Source: DASVHS01 sp035468985
GTDB taxonomy: Bacteria > Acidobacteriota > Thermoanaerobaculia > Gp7-AA8
NCBI GenBank assembly: GCA_035468985.1
Contig: DATISF010000040.1
Span: forward strand, 39,604-103,603
Length of the DNA stretch: 64,000 nt
Reading direction: 5' to 3'
Shown here piece after piece: positions 56,617 through 63,960 of the stretch. Made by a program: the position numbers and the translations under genes. The notes beneath the pieces were generated by a model. The model worked only from the letters and a program-made list of their open reading frames with translations. It did no database searches and had not been told where the DNA came from. How positions within the stretch are numbered: position 1 is the stretch's first letter; the number at the start of each line of letters is the position of its first letter.

Positions 56617-56689
56617 GGGGTCAGAGCTTCGTTTCGCCCGTTTTTCTATCGGGAGTAGAAAGTCGGGCGAAACGAAGCTCTGACCCCAT
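56615..56689. repeat. 26-bp perfect inverted repeat filling the dxs-tlyA gap
   Basis: The arms 56615-56640 and 56664-56689 are exact reverse complements (each has the core GGGGTCAGAGCTTCG), with a 23-nt loop. It contains two bases of the tlyA start codon at one end and the first base of the dxs stop codon at the other. It is a strong hairpin that could attenuate tlyA or hide its start; it may be a REP-type insertion. Confidence 0.85.
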
Positions 56690-58617
56690 TACGCGCGGCC
56701 GTTGCCGACGGCGATCGGCAGCACTTCCGCCTGACGAATCCCGGCCACGAACTCCCGCACGCGCCGGGCGATGCCGTCGGCGTGCAGGTCGTATTGCGCT
56801 CGGAGCACATCCTGCGCACCGTGGTGCACGTACTCGTCGGGAATGCCGATGCGGTGGAACTTCACGCCCTCGATCCCGAGCTGCTGGACGCGCTCCATCA
56901 GCGCCGATCCGAATCCGCCGGCAAGCGAGCCTTCCTCGACCGTGATGACGCTCGCGCCCGGTTTGCAGAAGCGCCTGATCAACTCGTCGTCGAGCGGTTT
57001 GATGAAGCGCGCGTTGATGACCGCGACCTTGATGCCATGAGAAGCGAGTGACTCGGACGCATGCACGGCCTGCCAGACCTCATTGCCGATGGCGAAGATC
57101 GCGGCGTCCGAGCCCTCACGCATGACTTCACCCTTGCCGACCGGAAGCGACTTCAGCTCCGGATCGATCGCCACGCCGATCCCGTTGCCGCGCGGATAGC
57201 GCAGCGACGTCGGATGCCCCGTCTCGAACGCTGTCTTCAGCATGTGCCGCAGCTCGTTCTCGTCTTTGGGCGCCATACAGATCATGTTCGGGAAAAGGCG
57301 GAGGTAGGCCATGTCGTAGATGCCGTGGTGCGTCGGCCCGTCCTGGCCCGCGATTCCGGCGCGGTCGAGCGCAAACACAACGGGCAGATCCATGATCGCA
57401 ACGTCGTGGAAGACCTGATCGAACGCCCGCTGCAGGAACGTCGAGTAGATCGCGGCGATCGGTTTCATGCCCTGCGTCGCCATTCCGCCGCTGAACGTCA
57501 CCGCGTGCTCCTCGGCGATTCCGACATCGAACACGCGCTCGGGAAAGACCTTGGCAACCTTGTCGAGGCCGGTGCCCTCCGGCATCGCCGCGGTGAGCGC
57601 GACGATCTTCGGATCCTGCCTCAACAGCTCGGTGAGCGCGTCGGCGAATACGGCGGTGTACGACGGCGGGGCCGGCTTGTCGGACTTCTTCACCACGCCG
57701 GATTCGATGTCGAATGGCGTCACGCCATGCGACCAGATCGGTTTGTCCTCGGCCGGTGTGTAGCCCTTTCCCTTCTTCGTGATGACGTGGATCAGGATGG
57801 GACCGTCGTAGTTCTTGTTCTCTTCGAAGATGTCGATCAGCGCCTCGAGGTCGTGTCCGTCATACGGTCCGAGGTACTTGAAGCCCAGCTCCTCGAAGAG
57901 GGTGCCGGGAACGATCATGTGCTTGAACAGCTGCTCCATGTCGGACGCGAGACCGTGCAGTTTTCCGCCGATCAGCGGAATGCGGTCCATCACGCCCTTG
58001 GCCAGCTCCTTGGCCTGGTTGTAGCGCTGGCCCTTGATGATCGAGTTCAGGTAGCCCGACATGGCCCCGACGTTCGTCGAGATCGACATGTCGTTGTCGT
58101 TGAGCACGATCATCAGCTTGCGTTTGAGGTGTCCCGCCTGATTGAGACCCTCGAGCGCCAGTCCGCCCGACAGCGCACCGTCGCCGATGACCGCGACGAC
58201 GTTGTAGTCCTCGTTGCGGAAGTCGCGCGCCACGGCAATCCCGAGCGCCGCCGAGATCGAGGTCGATGCATGCCCGGCGTTGAAGACGTCGTACTCCGAT
58301 TCCTCGCGCTTGCAGAAGCCGGAAATCCCGTCGTGCTGGCGGATCGTGTGGAATCGCTCGCGCCGGCCGGTGATCAGCTTGTGCGGATAGCTCTGATGGC
58401 CTGTGTCGAAGACGATCTGGTCGCGGGGCGTGTTGAAGACGTAGTGCAGCGCGAGCGTCAGCTCGACGATGCCGAGGTTTCCGCCGAAGTGGCCGCCAAC
58501 ACGCGAGACGACGTCGATGATCGTCTCCCGGATCTCCGCGGCAACCTGCGGCAACTGCTTGCGATCGAGCTTGCGGAGGTCGAAAGGCGTATGGATGTTG
58601 TCGAGGATTCGGGTCAT
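56689..58617 (-). CDS. dxs: 1-deoxy-D-xylulose-5-phosphate synthase
   Basis: The 642-residue thiamine-diphosphate enzyme has HFGGNLGIVELTLALHYVF, VFDTGHQSYPHKLITGR, the TPP motif VIGDGALSGGLALEGLNQAG with NDND, YLGPYDGHDLEALI, the transketolase Pyr-domain ALTAAMPEGTGLDKVAKVFP, GIAEEHAVTFSGGMATQG and VVFALDRAGIAGQDGPTHHG. It condenses pyruvate and glyceraldehyde-3-phosphate in the first step of the MEP isoprenoid pathway. It follows ispA by 2 nt in the operon. Full length, no anomalies. Confidence 0.97.
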   Translation of the reverse strand: MTRILDNIHTPFDLRKLDRKQLPQVAAEIRETIIDVVSRVGGHFGGNLGIVELTLALHYVFNTPRDQIVFDTGHQSYPHKLITGRRERFHTIRQHDGISGFCKREESEYDVFNAGHASTSISAALGIAVARDFRNEDYNVVAVIGDGALSGGLALEGLNQAGHLKRKLMIVLNDNDMSISTNVGAMSGYLNSIIKGQRYNQAKELAKGVMDRIPLIGGKLHGLASDMEQLFKHMIVPGTLFEELGFKYLGPYDGHDLEALIDIFEENKNYDGPILIHVITKKGKGYTPAEDKPIWSHGVTPFDIESGVVKKSDKPAPPSYTAVFADALTELLRQDPKIVALTAAMPEGTGLDKVAKVFPERVFDVGIAEEHAVTFSGGMATQGMKPIAAIYSTFLQRAFDQVFHDVAIMDLPVVFALDRAGIAGQDGPTHHGIYDMAYLRLFPNMICMAPKDENELRHMLKTAFETGHPTSLRYPRGNGIGVAIDPELKSLPVGKGEVMREGSDAAIFAIGNEVWQAVHASESLASHGIKVAVINARFIKPLDDELIRRFCKPGASVITVEEGSLAGGFGSALMERVQQLGIEGVKFHRIGIPDEYVHHGAQDVLRAQYDLHADGIARRVREFVAGIRQAEVLPIAVGNGRA

Positions 58618-58619
58618 AT

Positions 58620-59561
58620 CTAGGAGCGGCGTTCGCAGATAAAACGTGCGATCTCCGCGAGATAGTTCACAGGACCGGCGATCATATCAGCGTTCTCCCG
58701 AGCGGTGGCGAGCAGAGCGGCGATCTCGGCACGCGCCGCCGCCGCCCCGACCAGCGCCGGGTAGGTCAGCTTTCCCTGTGCCAGATCCTTCCCCGCCGTC
58801 TTGCCGAGGGCTTCCGATGACTCCTCCTGATCGAGCAGATCGTCGACGATCTGGAACGCCAGCCCGAGCGCGCTGCCGTAATGCGCGAGGCGGACGAGCT
58901 TCTCCTCGGACGCGCCTCCAAGGATTCCGCCGAGCAGGACCGATGCCGTGATCAGCTTGCCGGTCTTGTTGCGGTGAATGAAACGAAGGTGATCAAGTGT
59001 GGAGGCCGGTCTCTCGGCCGGCCGGCCGGTCGAGGAACCGCCCTCCACACCACTGGCCTCCAGATCCGCCACCTGCCCGCCGATCATCCCCGTCGAGTCG
59101 GCCGCCTGCGCCACCGTCGCGATCGCGCGCAGCTGCCGGTCGGCCGCGACGCCGGCAATCGGCCGCGACAGCCACGAGAACGCTTCGGTCAGCAGGGCAT
59201 CGCCGGTCAGAATCCCCATCGCCTCGCCGAACACCACGTGCGTCGTCTTGCGGCCGCGCCGCAGATCGTCATCGTCCAGTGCCGGAAGGTCGTCGTGAAC
59301 GAGCGAATAGGTGTGAATCAGCTCCAGCGCCGCGAACGCCACCAGGAGCGGCTCGAGCGGCGCGGCAAGCGCCTCCGCCGCGGCGATGGCGAGGATCGGG
59401 CGGATGCGCTTGCCCCCGCCCAGCACGGCGTACCGCATCGCTTCGTGGATGACGGGAGGCTCGGTGGCGGCAGAGGGAAGGTTCTGATCGATGGCGCGGT
59501 CGACGAGGGCGCGCCGGTCGCGCAGGTACTCACCGATCGTCATCGTCTTCGGATTCATCAT
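58620..59561 (-). CDS. ispA: Polyprenyl (farnesyl/geranylgeranyl) diphosphate synthase
   Basis: The protein has 313 residues from ATG 59561; ATG at 59558 or 59543 is also possible. It contains GGGKRIRPILAIAAAEAL, the first Asp-rich motif LVHDDLPALDDDDLRRGR, GDALLTEAF, MIGGQVADLEASG, FIHRNKTGKLITASVLLG and the second motif FQIVDDLLDQEESSE. It makes C15-C20 prenyl diphosphates, using products of the pathway begun by dxs next door. An 18-codon palindromic insertion (58997-59050) adds VEGGSSTGRPAERPAS between helices at a variable loop. Overlap with xseB and a 2-nt gap to dxs indicate one operon. Confidence 0.95.
   Translation of the reverse strand: MMNPKTMTIGEYLRDRRALVDRAIDQNLPSAATEPPVIHEAMRYAVLGGGKRIRPILAIAAAEALAAPLEPLLVAFAALELIHTYSLVHDDLPALDDDDLRRGRKTTHVVFGEAMGILTGDALLTEAFSWLSRPIAGVAADRQLRAIATVAQAADSTGMIGGQVADLEASGVEGGSSTGRPAERPASTLDHLRFIHRNKTGKLITASVLLGGILGGASEEKLVRLAHYGSALGLAFQIVDDLLDQEESSEALGKTAGKDLAQGKLTYPALVGAAAARAEIAALLATARENADMIAGPVNYLAEIARFICERRS
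58997..59050. repeat. 54-nt palindromic element inserted in frame in ispA
   Basis: Outer arms GTGTGGAGG (58997-59005) and CCTCCACAC (59042-59050) enclose a core with GGCCGGCCGGCC. It is exactly 18 codons, the same length as the element in glycerate kinase. The encoded residues fall where other IspA proteins go straight from DLEA(E/S)G to the L..(I/F)HRxKTG helix. Confidence 0.75.
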
Positions 59562-59802
59562 CCGCTGCTTCGCCCATCTCGAACGGCTCAGTCCGTGGCT
59601 GCCCTTTCGCGTCGGCCAGGATCAGCTCGATCTTCTTCTCCACCTCTTCGAGGCGCTGATGACAGAAGCGGGAAAGGCTGATGCCCTGCTCGAAGAGCCG
59701 GAGGGACTCGTCGAGCGGCAGCTCCTCGCTTTCCAGGCGCTGGACGATGGCCTCCAGGTCCTTGAAAGCTTTCTCAAATTCGTTTCCTCGCCGGACCGCC
59801 AC
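59530..59802 (-). CDS. xseB: Exodeoxyribonuclease VII small subunit
   Basis: GTG 59802 gives 90 residues beginning MAVRRGNEFEKAFKDLEAIV, close to the usual XseB N-terminus; ATG 59838 would place the start inside the divergent TonB-receptor start. Signature LESEELPLDESLRLFEQGIS, then RLEEVEKKIELIL. The tail is very acidic (ADDESEDDDDR). It binds XseA to form exonuclease VII, which degrades single-stranded DNA. xseA lies 2 kb away across the TonB-receptor gene. The 3' end overlaps the ispA start. Confidence 0.92.
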   Translation of the reverse strand: MAVRRGNEFEKAFKDLEAIVQRLESEELPLDESLRLFEQGISLSRFCHQRLEEVEKKIELILADAKGQPRTEPFEMGEAADDESEDDDDR

Positions 59803-59810
59803 GGCGACCT

Positions 59811-59824
59811 TATAGCACGCTATA
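59811..59824. promoter_or_regulatory. Divergent promoter region of xseB and the TonB receptor, with 14-bp palindrome
   Basis: TATAGC-AC-GCTATA is an inverted repeat with 6-nt arms. TATATT at 59821-59826 ends 10 nt before the receptor ATG and could be its -10. The minus-strand TATAGC is placed similarly for xseB. The palindrome could be back-to-back -10 elements or an operator. Confidence 0.4.
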
Positions 59825-59836
59825 TTTGCCCCGCGC

Positions 59837-61774
59837 ATGAGAGTCCTTGTTGCCCTGTTCGCGGCGTTTTCCGCCCTGGCTGCCTACGCGCAGTCCAGCG
59901 ATTACATCGAAGTCACCGCGACGAAGATTGAAGAAACCGTGCTGCAGGTTCCGGGCAGCGTCACCGTCATCAGCCGCGAAGATCTGGATCGAACGGGCGC
60001 GCGCGATCTGCGGAGCGCGCTGGCACTCGCCGGCGGTGTGTCGATCGCGCCGGGAGGCGACGGCGGTCCCGCGGGGAGCATTCCCGAGATCTGGGGGCTT
60101 CGTGAGGCCGACGCCTTTCTGCTGATCGTCGACGGAGTGCCTTCGGGTGGCGCGTTCATGCCGCAGACCGAGGCGATCGACATCGACGACGTGGAGCGGA
60201 TCGAAATTGTCCGCGGCTCTGCTCCCGTCGTGTACGGCGCGACGGCGTTCTCCGGAGTCATTCACATCATTCACCGGCGCGATGCGCAGCGCGACGCCGA
60301 AGTGCATGCCGGAAGCTACGGCAGTGCCGGCATCTCGGCCAACGCCAGCGGACTCACCGCCGATATCGATCGCGAACGGTTCCGCGCCGATCGCACGGGA
60401 TTCGATCGCGGACGGTTCGGCTGGCACGGCCAGAAGCAGACCGGGAGCGGTCTCTGGCGCTTCGATGCTGACGCGCTGCGGCTGCAGCAGGATCCGGCCA
60501 GCCCCCATCCGCGGGAGGGCGCGTCTCTCAGCTCGCGCTTTGCGATCGACACGAATGTGAACCCGCTCGACGCGCACATTGACGAGACCCGCTTTCACGG
60601 CTCCGCGTCGTATGACCGCCCGCTGTTCGGCGGAACGTGGACGACCACTCTGGCGCTGACACATTCGAGCATCGACACGCTGCGCGGCTTCATCGAGGAC
60701 CTCGACGCACGGAGCGGAACAGGCTTCGATCAGTCGCGCCGGATCCTCGATGCGTATCTCGATTCACATCTGGTCCGTGCACCCTCAGCCGCCTTCCGCA
60801 TCCTCGCCGGCATCGATTACCTCGGCGGCAATGCAACCGCGGAGAGCTCGACATTCGATTACTCGTTCGAACGCCTCGACGTCGTCGACCCCGTGGAGTC
60901 AGGAATCGATCTGCACGATCGCCGGAATTTCCTCTCCGCCTACGCGCAGTCGGAATGGACGCCGGCGCCGGCATGGCGCATCGACACCGGATTGCGACTC
61001 AACCATACGCGCGAGCGGAAAGGAGCGAGCTCCGAGACGAATACACGTCCCAGCGGACTCGCCGGCGTGAGCCGCATGCTCGCGAACGACACGTGGCTGT
61101 TTGCCGACTACCGGAACACGTTCAAGCCGGCGGTGGTCGACTTCGGACCCGATGATGAGGACGCCATTCTCCGTCCCGAGACGTCCGCCAGTTACGAAAT
61201 CGGCATCAAGCGGCAGAACCGGCGCCTGTTCTGGCAGGCGACTGCGTTCACGATGAACATGAACAATCTCGTCGTGGCCCAGGAAGTCGGCGGCCAGCCT
61301 TCACTTGCAAATGGCGGCAAGCAGCGTTTTCGCGGCGCCGAGGTCGAGGCGAATGTGAAACTGAGCCCGCGGCTTCGTGTGAACGGCTCCTACAGCCATC
61401 ACGATGCTCGATTTCGCGATTACGTCCAGGACTTCGACGGCGTGCCGACGCAACTCCGCGGCAGGCGGTTCGAGATGTCGCCGCGCGACCTCGCCACTGC
61501 CGGCGCAACGTTCGGAGACGGACGCATCACGGCGTCGCTGATGGCGGGCTACACCGGCTGGCGATTCCTGAACAAGCGAAACACGGCGCTGGCGGGCGGA
61601 TTCACCACGGTGGAGGCCGGATTCGGCATGCGAACGAAATGGGCGGACCTGCGCATCGACGGGCGCAACCTGACGAACCGGCGCGATCCGATCGCGGAGA
61701 GCGAGCTCGGAGACGCGCAGTACTACCTCATGCCGGCTCGTTCGTTCCGGGTGTCTCTGCGCCGCTCGTTCTGA
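59837..61774 (+). CDS. TonB-dependent outer-membrane receptor
   Basis: The protein has 645 residues and a signal peptide (MRVLVALFAAFSALAAYAQ). The plug domain (~25-155) has VTATKIEETVLQVPGSVTVI, DLRSALALAGGVSIAPGG, LLIVDGVPSGGAF and VERIEIVRGSAPVVYGATAF. The remaining ~490 residues are barrel strands (FLSAYAQSEWTPAPAWRIDT, YEIGIKRQNRRLFWQATAF, VNGSYSHHDARF), ending in the outer-membrane C-terminal Phe (RSFRVSLRRSF). No clear TonB box is visible. The substrate is unknown; no siderophore or vitamin genes are adjacent and no Fur box precedes it. The last 47 nt overlap xseA. Confidence 0.93.
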   Translation: MRVLVALFAAFSALAAYAQSSDYIEVTATKIEETVLQVPGSVTVISREDLDRTGARDLRSALALAGGVSIAPGGDGGPAGSIPEIWGLREADAFLLIVDGVPSGGAFMPQTEAIDIDDVERIEIVRGSAPVVYGATAFSGVIHIIHRRDAQRDAEVHAGSYGSAGISANASGLTADIDRERFRADRTGFDRGRFGWHGQKQTGSGLWRFDADALRLQQDPASPHPREGASLSSRFAIDTNVNPLDAHIDETRFHGSASYDRPLFGGTWTTTLALTHSSIDTLRGFIEDLDARSGTGFDQSRRILDAYLDSHLVRAPSAAFRILAGIDYLGGNATAESSTFDYSFERLDVVDPVESGIDLHDRRNFLSAYAQSEWTPAPAWRIDTGLRLNHTRERKGASSETNTRPSGLAGVSRMLANDTWLFADYRNTFKPAVVDFGPDDEDAILRPETSASYEIGIKRQNRRLFWQATAFTMNMNNLVVAQEVGGQPSLANGGKQRFRGAEVEANVKLSPRLRVNGSYSHHDARFRDYVQDFDGVPTQLRGRRFEMSPRDLATAGATFGDGRITASLMAGYTGWRFLNKRNTALAGGFTTVEAGFGMRTKWADLRIDGRNLTNRRDPIAESELGDAQYYLMPARSFRVSLRRSF

Positions 61775-62993
61775 TCTCCGGCCAGACGCTCTCGATGCCG
61801 AGGGTCTTCGCGTCGACCGTGCACGCGAGCGCTCCCTTCTTGAGCTGTACCTCGACGTGTTCGCCGACATGGACCCCCGCGGAATCGAGAATCGGCCTGC
61901 GGCGGTTCTTCACGCGCGAGAACGCGATCGCGTAACCGCGCGAAAGGACCGAGAGAGGCGATACGGCATTGAGGTGCGCCACGATCGATTGCAGCCGGCT
62001 GCGCTGCGCCTCGACCGTTTGAGGGAAGCGCGCCAGCGTCCTGTCGCCGGCTTCGAGACGTCTTCGCAGCACGCGGGCGCGCGTGTCGAGCATCCGGTAG
62101 AGGGCGACGCGCCTTCGTTCCAGCAGATTCCGGCTGATGGCGATGCGCGATTCGATTCTGTGGCGCATGCGCCGCACGGAGTTGTCCACCTGGTCGCAGA
62201 TCTCGCTCTTGGCTCGCACCACGATCTCCGCGGCGGCCGATGGCGTGGGCGCGCGTAGATCGGCGACGAGATCGGCGATCGTGAAGTCCGTCTCGTGACC
62301 GACTCCGGAGATCGTCGGGATCGTACACTCCGCGATCGCGCGCGCGACCGGTTCCTCGTTGAACGGCCACAGATCTTCGAGCGAGCCTCCGCCGCGGCAG
62401 ATCAGCAGCACGTCGTGCATGTCCCAGCGCGACAGATGGCGGATGGCCGTTGCGATCTCCCGCGCGGCTCCGGTTCCCTGGACGCGCACCGGATAGATCT
62501 GCAGTGACAGTCCATCGAAGCGGCGCCCGAGCACGTTCAAGATGTCGCGGATCGCCGCGCCCTGCGGGCTCGTGACCACGGCGATGCGCTGGGGCAGCAT
62601 CGGAATCGGCTTCTTCCGCGCCGCATCGAACAACCCCTCATCGGCCAGCCGCTTCTTCAACTGCTCGAATGCGAGCTGCAGCGCGCCGAGTCCAGCCGGC
62701 TCCGCCGCCACCGCGTTCAACTGAAACTCGCCTTTCTGCTCGTAGATCGTCAGCCGCCCGCGCACGATCAGCTGCAGACCGTTCTCGATCCGGAAGCGGA
62801 GAAACCGCGCGTTCGTCGCGAACAATACGATGCGAATTTGTGAGCGATGATCTTTTAACGAAAAATACTGATGTCCTGGACCGGACTTCGAGTAATTGGT
62901 CACCTCGCCCTCGATCGCCACATCGTTGTAGCGATAGAGATCGAGATTGACGCGACGGATGAGCTCGGATGGCGATAAGACGTTCTCGGCCAT
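61728..62993 (-). CDS. xseA: Exodeoxyribonuclease VII large subunit
   Basis: ATG 62993 gives 421 residues; the longer open frame upstream has no supporting features. An N-terminal OB fold (VAIEGEVTNYSKSGPGHQYF, SLKDHRSQIRIVLF) is followed by the catalytic domain with RIAVVTSPQGAAIRDILNVL, ICRGGGSLEDLWPFNEEPVA, GVGHETDFTIADLVADLRAP and PTPSAAAE, then a coiled-coil region and DPLxVLxRGYA-type end (VSPLSVLSRGYAIAFSRVKN). It forms exonuclease VII with XseB. The YFSLKDHRSQI stretch uses unusually AT-rich codons. TAAAGT lies 7 nt before the start. Confidence 0.96.
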   Translation of the reverse strand: MAENVLSPSELIRRVNLDLYRYNDVAIEGEVTNYSKSGPGHQYFSLKDHRSQIRIVLFATNARFLRFRIENGLQLIVRGRLTIYEQKGEFQLNAVAAEPAGLGALQLAFEQLKKRLADEGLFDAARKKPIPMLPQRIAVVTSPQGAAIRDILNVLGRRFDGLSLQIYPVRVQGTGAAREIATAIRHLSRWDMHDVLLICRGGGSLEDLWPFNEEPVARAIAECTIPTISGVGHETDFTIADLVADLRAPTPSAAAEIVVRAKSEICDQVDNSVRRMRHRIESRIAISRNLLERRRVALYRMLDTRARVLRRRLEAGDRTLARFPQTVEAQRSRLQSIVAHLNAVSPLSVLSRGYAIAFSRVKNRRRPILDSAGVHVGEHVEVQLKKGALACTVDAKTLGIESVWPEIRTSGAETPGTNEPA

Positions 62994-63000
62994 AAAGCTC

Positions 63001-63006
63001 ACTTTA
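63001..63006 (-). promoter_or_regulatory. Candidate -10 box (TAAAGT) for xseA
   Basis: TAAAGT on the minus strand ends 7 nt before the ATG at 62993, with no Shine-Dalgarno. Confidence 0.5.
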
Positions 63007-63078
63007 CGCGAGACGGCAAGCTCATTGCTGGGACCGAATGCGCGAGCCGGCGCGAGCCGGCCGAAAAAAGGAGCGAGC

Positions 63079-63558
63079 ATGAAATTCTTGCGAACGAGCA
63101 CCGTGGCCGCGGGGCTCCTGGCGTTCATCCTGGCGGGCGGCTGCGCCCACCACAACAGCGTGGCCAACACGTCATCGACGAGCGACACGGGAACGATCAC
63201 GACCGATCACGCGGCACAGGCGGGCGTCATCCCGGGACCCGCAAAAGTCGACAACTCCGGCAACGTCTACACGAGCAGCGCGGCGCCCGGCAGCGGCAAC
63301 GCGAGCACGGTCGGCACGAACACGAACGTGAACAACATTCCCACCAAGCCGTCCAGCACCGTGAGTGTGGCCGAGTCGACGATCACGCAGCCGACGGCGA
63401 CCACCGAAGTGACGACGACCACCGTCACCACTACGCCGCTGGTCCCCGAAACGAGCGGCAGCATGAGCAGCTCCACCACGACCGAGGAGCAGACCACCAC
63501 TCCGACAACGACCACGAAGACGACCACCAAGCGTCATCGCCGGGTCTCGAAGGACTAG
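63079..63558 (+). CDS. Thr/Ser-rich lipoprotein (hypothetical)
   Basis: ATG 63079 is preceded by AAAGGAG (7 nt), a strong Shine-Dalgarno, and gives 159 residues. The signal is MKFLRTSTVAAGLLAFILAG with lipobox LAGGC (Cys22). The mature part is low-complexity Ser/Thr/Asn/Gly, ending in runs such as TTEVTTTTVTTTP and TTTPTTTTKTTTKRHRRVSK. It looks like a disordered, possibly glycosylated, cell-envelope tether. I recognise no family. It is divergent from xseA and followed by the repeat-rich end of the window. Confidence 0.85.
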   Translation: MKFLRTSTVAAGLLAFILAGGCAHHNSVANTSSTSDTGTITTDHAAQAGVIPGPAKVDNSGNVYTSSAAPGSGNASTVGTNTNVNNIPTKPSSTVSVAESTITQPTATTEVTTTTVTTTPLVPETSGSMSSSTTTEEQTTTPTTTTKTTTKRHRRVSKD

Positions 63559-63563
63559 CCAAC

Positions 63564-63686
63564 CGTCATCCTGAGCCGGCGAAGCGCGACGAAGGATCTC
63601 AGGATGCGAAAACGCCTCCCATTTCGAGATCCTTCGCCGTCTTCGCGGCTCAGGATGACGTGAACAACGACTTGCGCAGCGATTCC
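63564..63686 (+). repeat. Dispersed long palindromic repeat, copy 3
   Basis: It is in the same orientation as copy 1 (23587). The core CGTCATCCTGAGCCGGCGAA ... GCGGCTCAGGATGACG and the tail GTGAACAACGACTTG are shared. The outer arms of copies 1 and 2 are changed here (GCGCAGCGATTCC). It begins 5 nt after the lipoprotein stop and may act as its 3' hairpin. Confidence 0.85.
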
Positions 63687-63810
63687 GCAACCGTCATGCC
63701 GGCACGCTTCGTCCGTTCCTGGTCAGCAGGGCAATGATTGCACCGGCCGCGAGCGCAGCGATCGTCGGCGATCGTCTTGGCCGCCCTCGTTGCCGTGGCC
63801 ATCTGCACCT
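63687..63810. other. Intergenic spacer with no recognised gene
   Basis: Between repeat copies 3 and 4 there is no convincing ORF, RNA or promoter. It contains short stretches (CATGCCGGCACGCTTCG and similar) that could be gene remnants, but none can be assigned. Confidence 0.5.
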
Positions 63811-63944
63811 GGATGTTCACGTCATCCTGAGTCGGCGAAGCGCGACGAAGGATCTCAGGATGCGAAAACGCGTGCCATTTCGAGATCCTTCGCCGTCTTC
63901 GCGGCTCAGGATGACGTGAACGACGACTTGCGCAAGGATTCCCC
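63811..63944 (+). repeat. Dispersed long palindromic repeat, copy 4
   Basis: It starts GGATGTTCACGTCATCCTGA and ends CGACGACTTGCGCAAGGATT. It is in direct orientation with copies 1 and 3. The same left flank (CCTGGATGTTCAC) begins copy 5, so copies 4 and 5 form a tandem with a 150-nt period. Confidence 0.85.
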
Positions 63945-63960
63945 AGTGGCCACTGCCCCT

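Noticed and set aside
57061..58623. 520-codon plus-strand frame opposite dxs
   Set aside because: Antisense shadow of a certain housekeeping gene.
59811..59824. TATAGC/GCTATA palindrome as a Fur or other specific operator for the TonB receptor
   Set aside because: It does not resemble the Fur box at 34747, and two facing -10 elements explain it as well.
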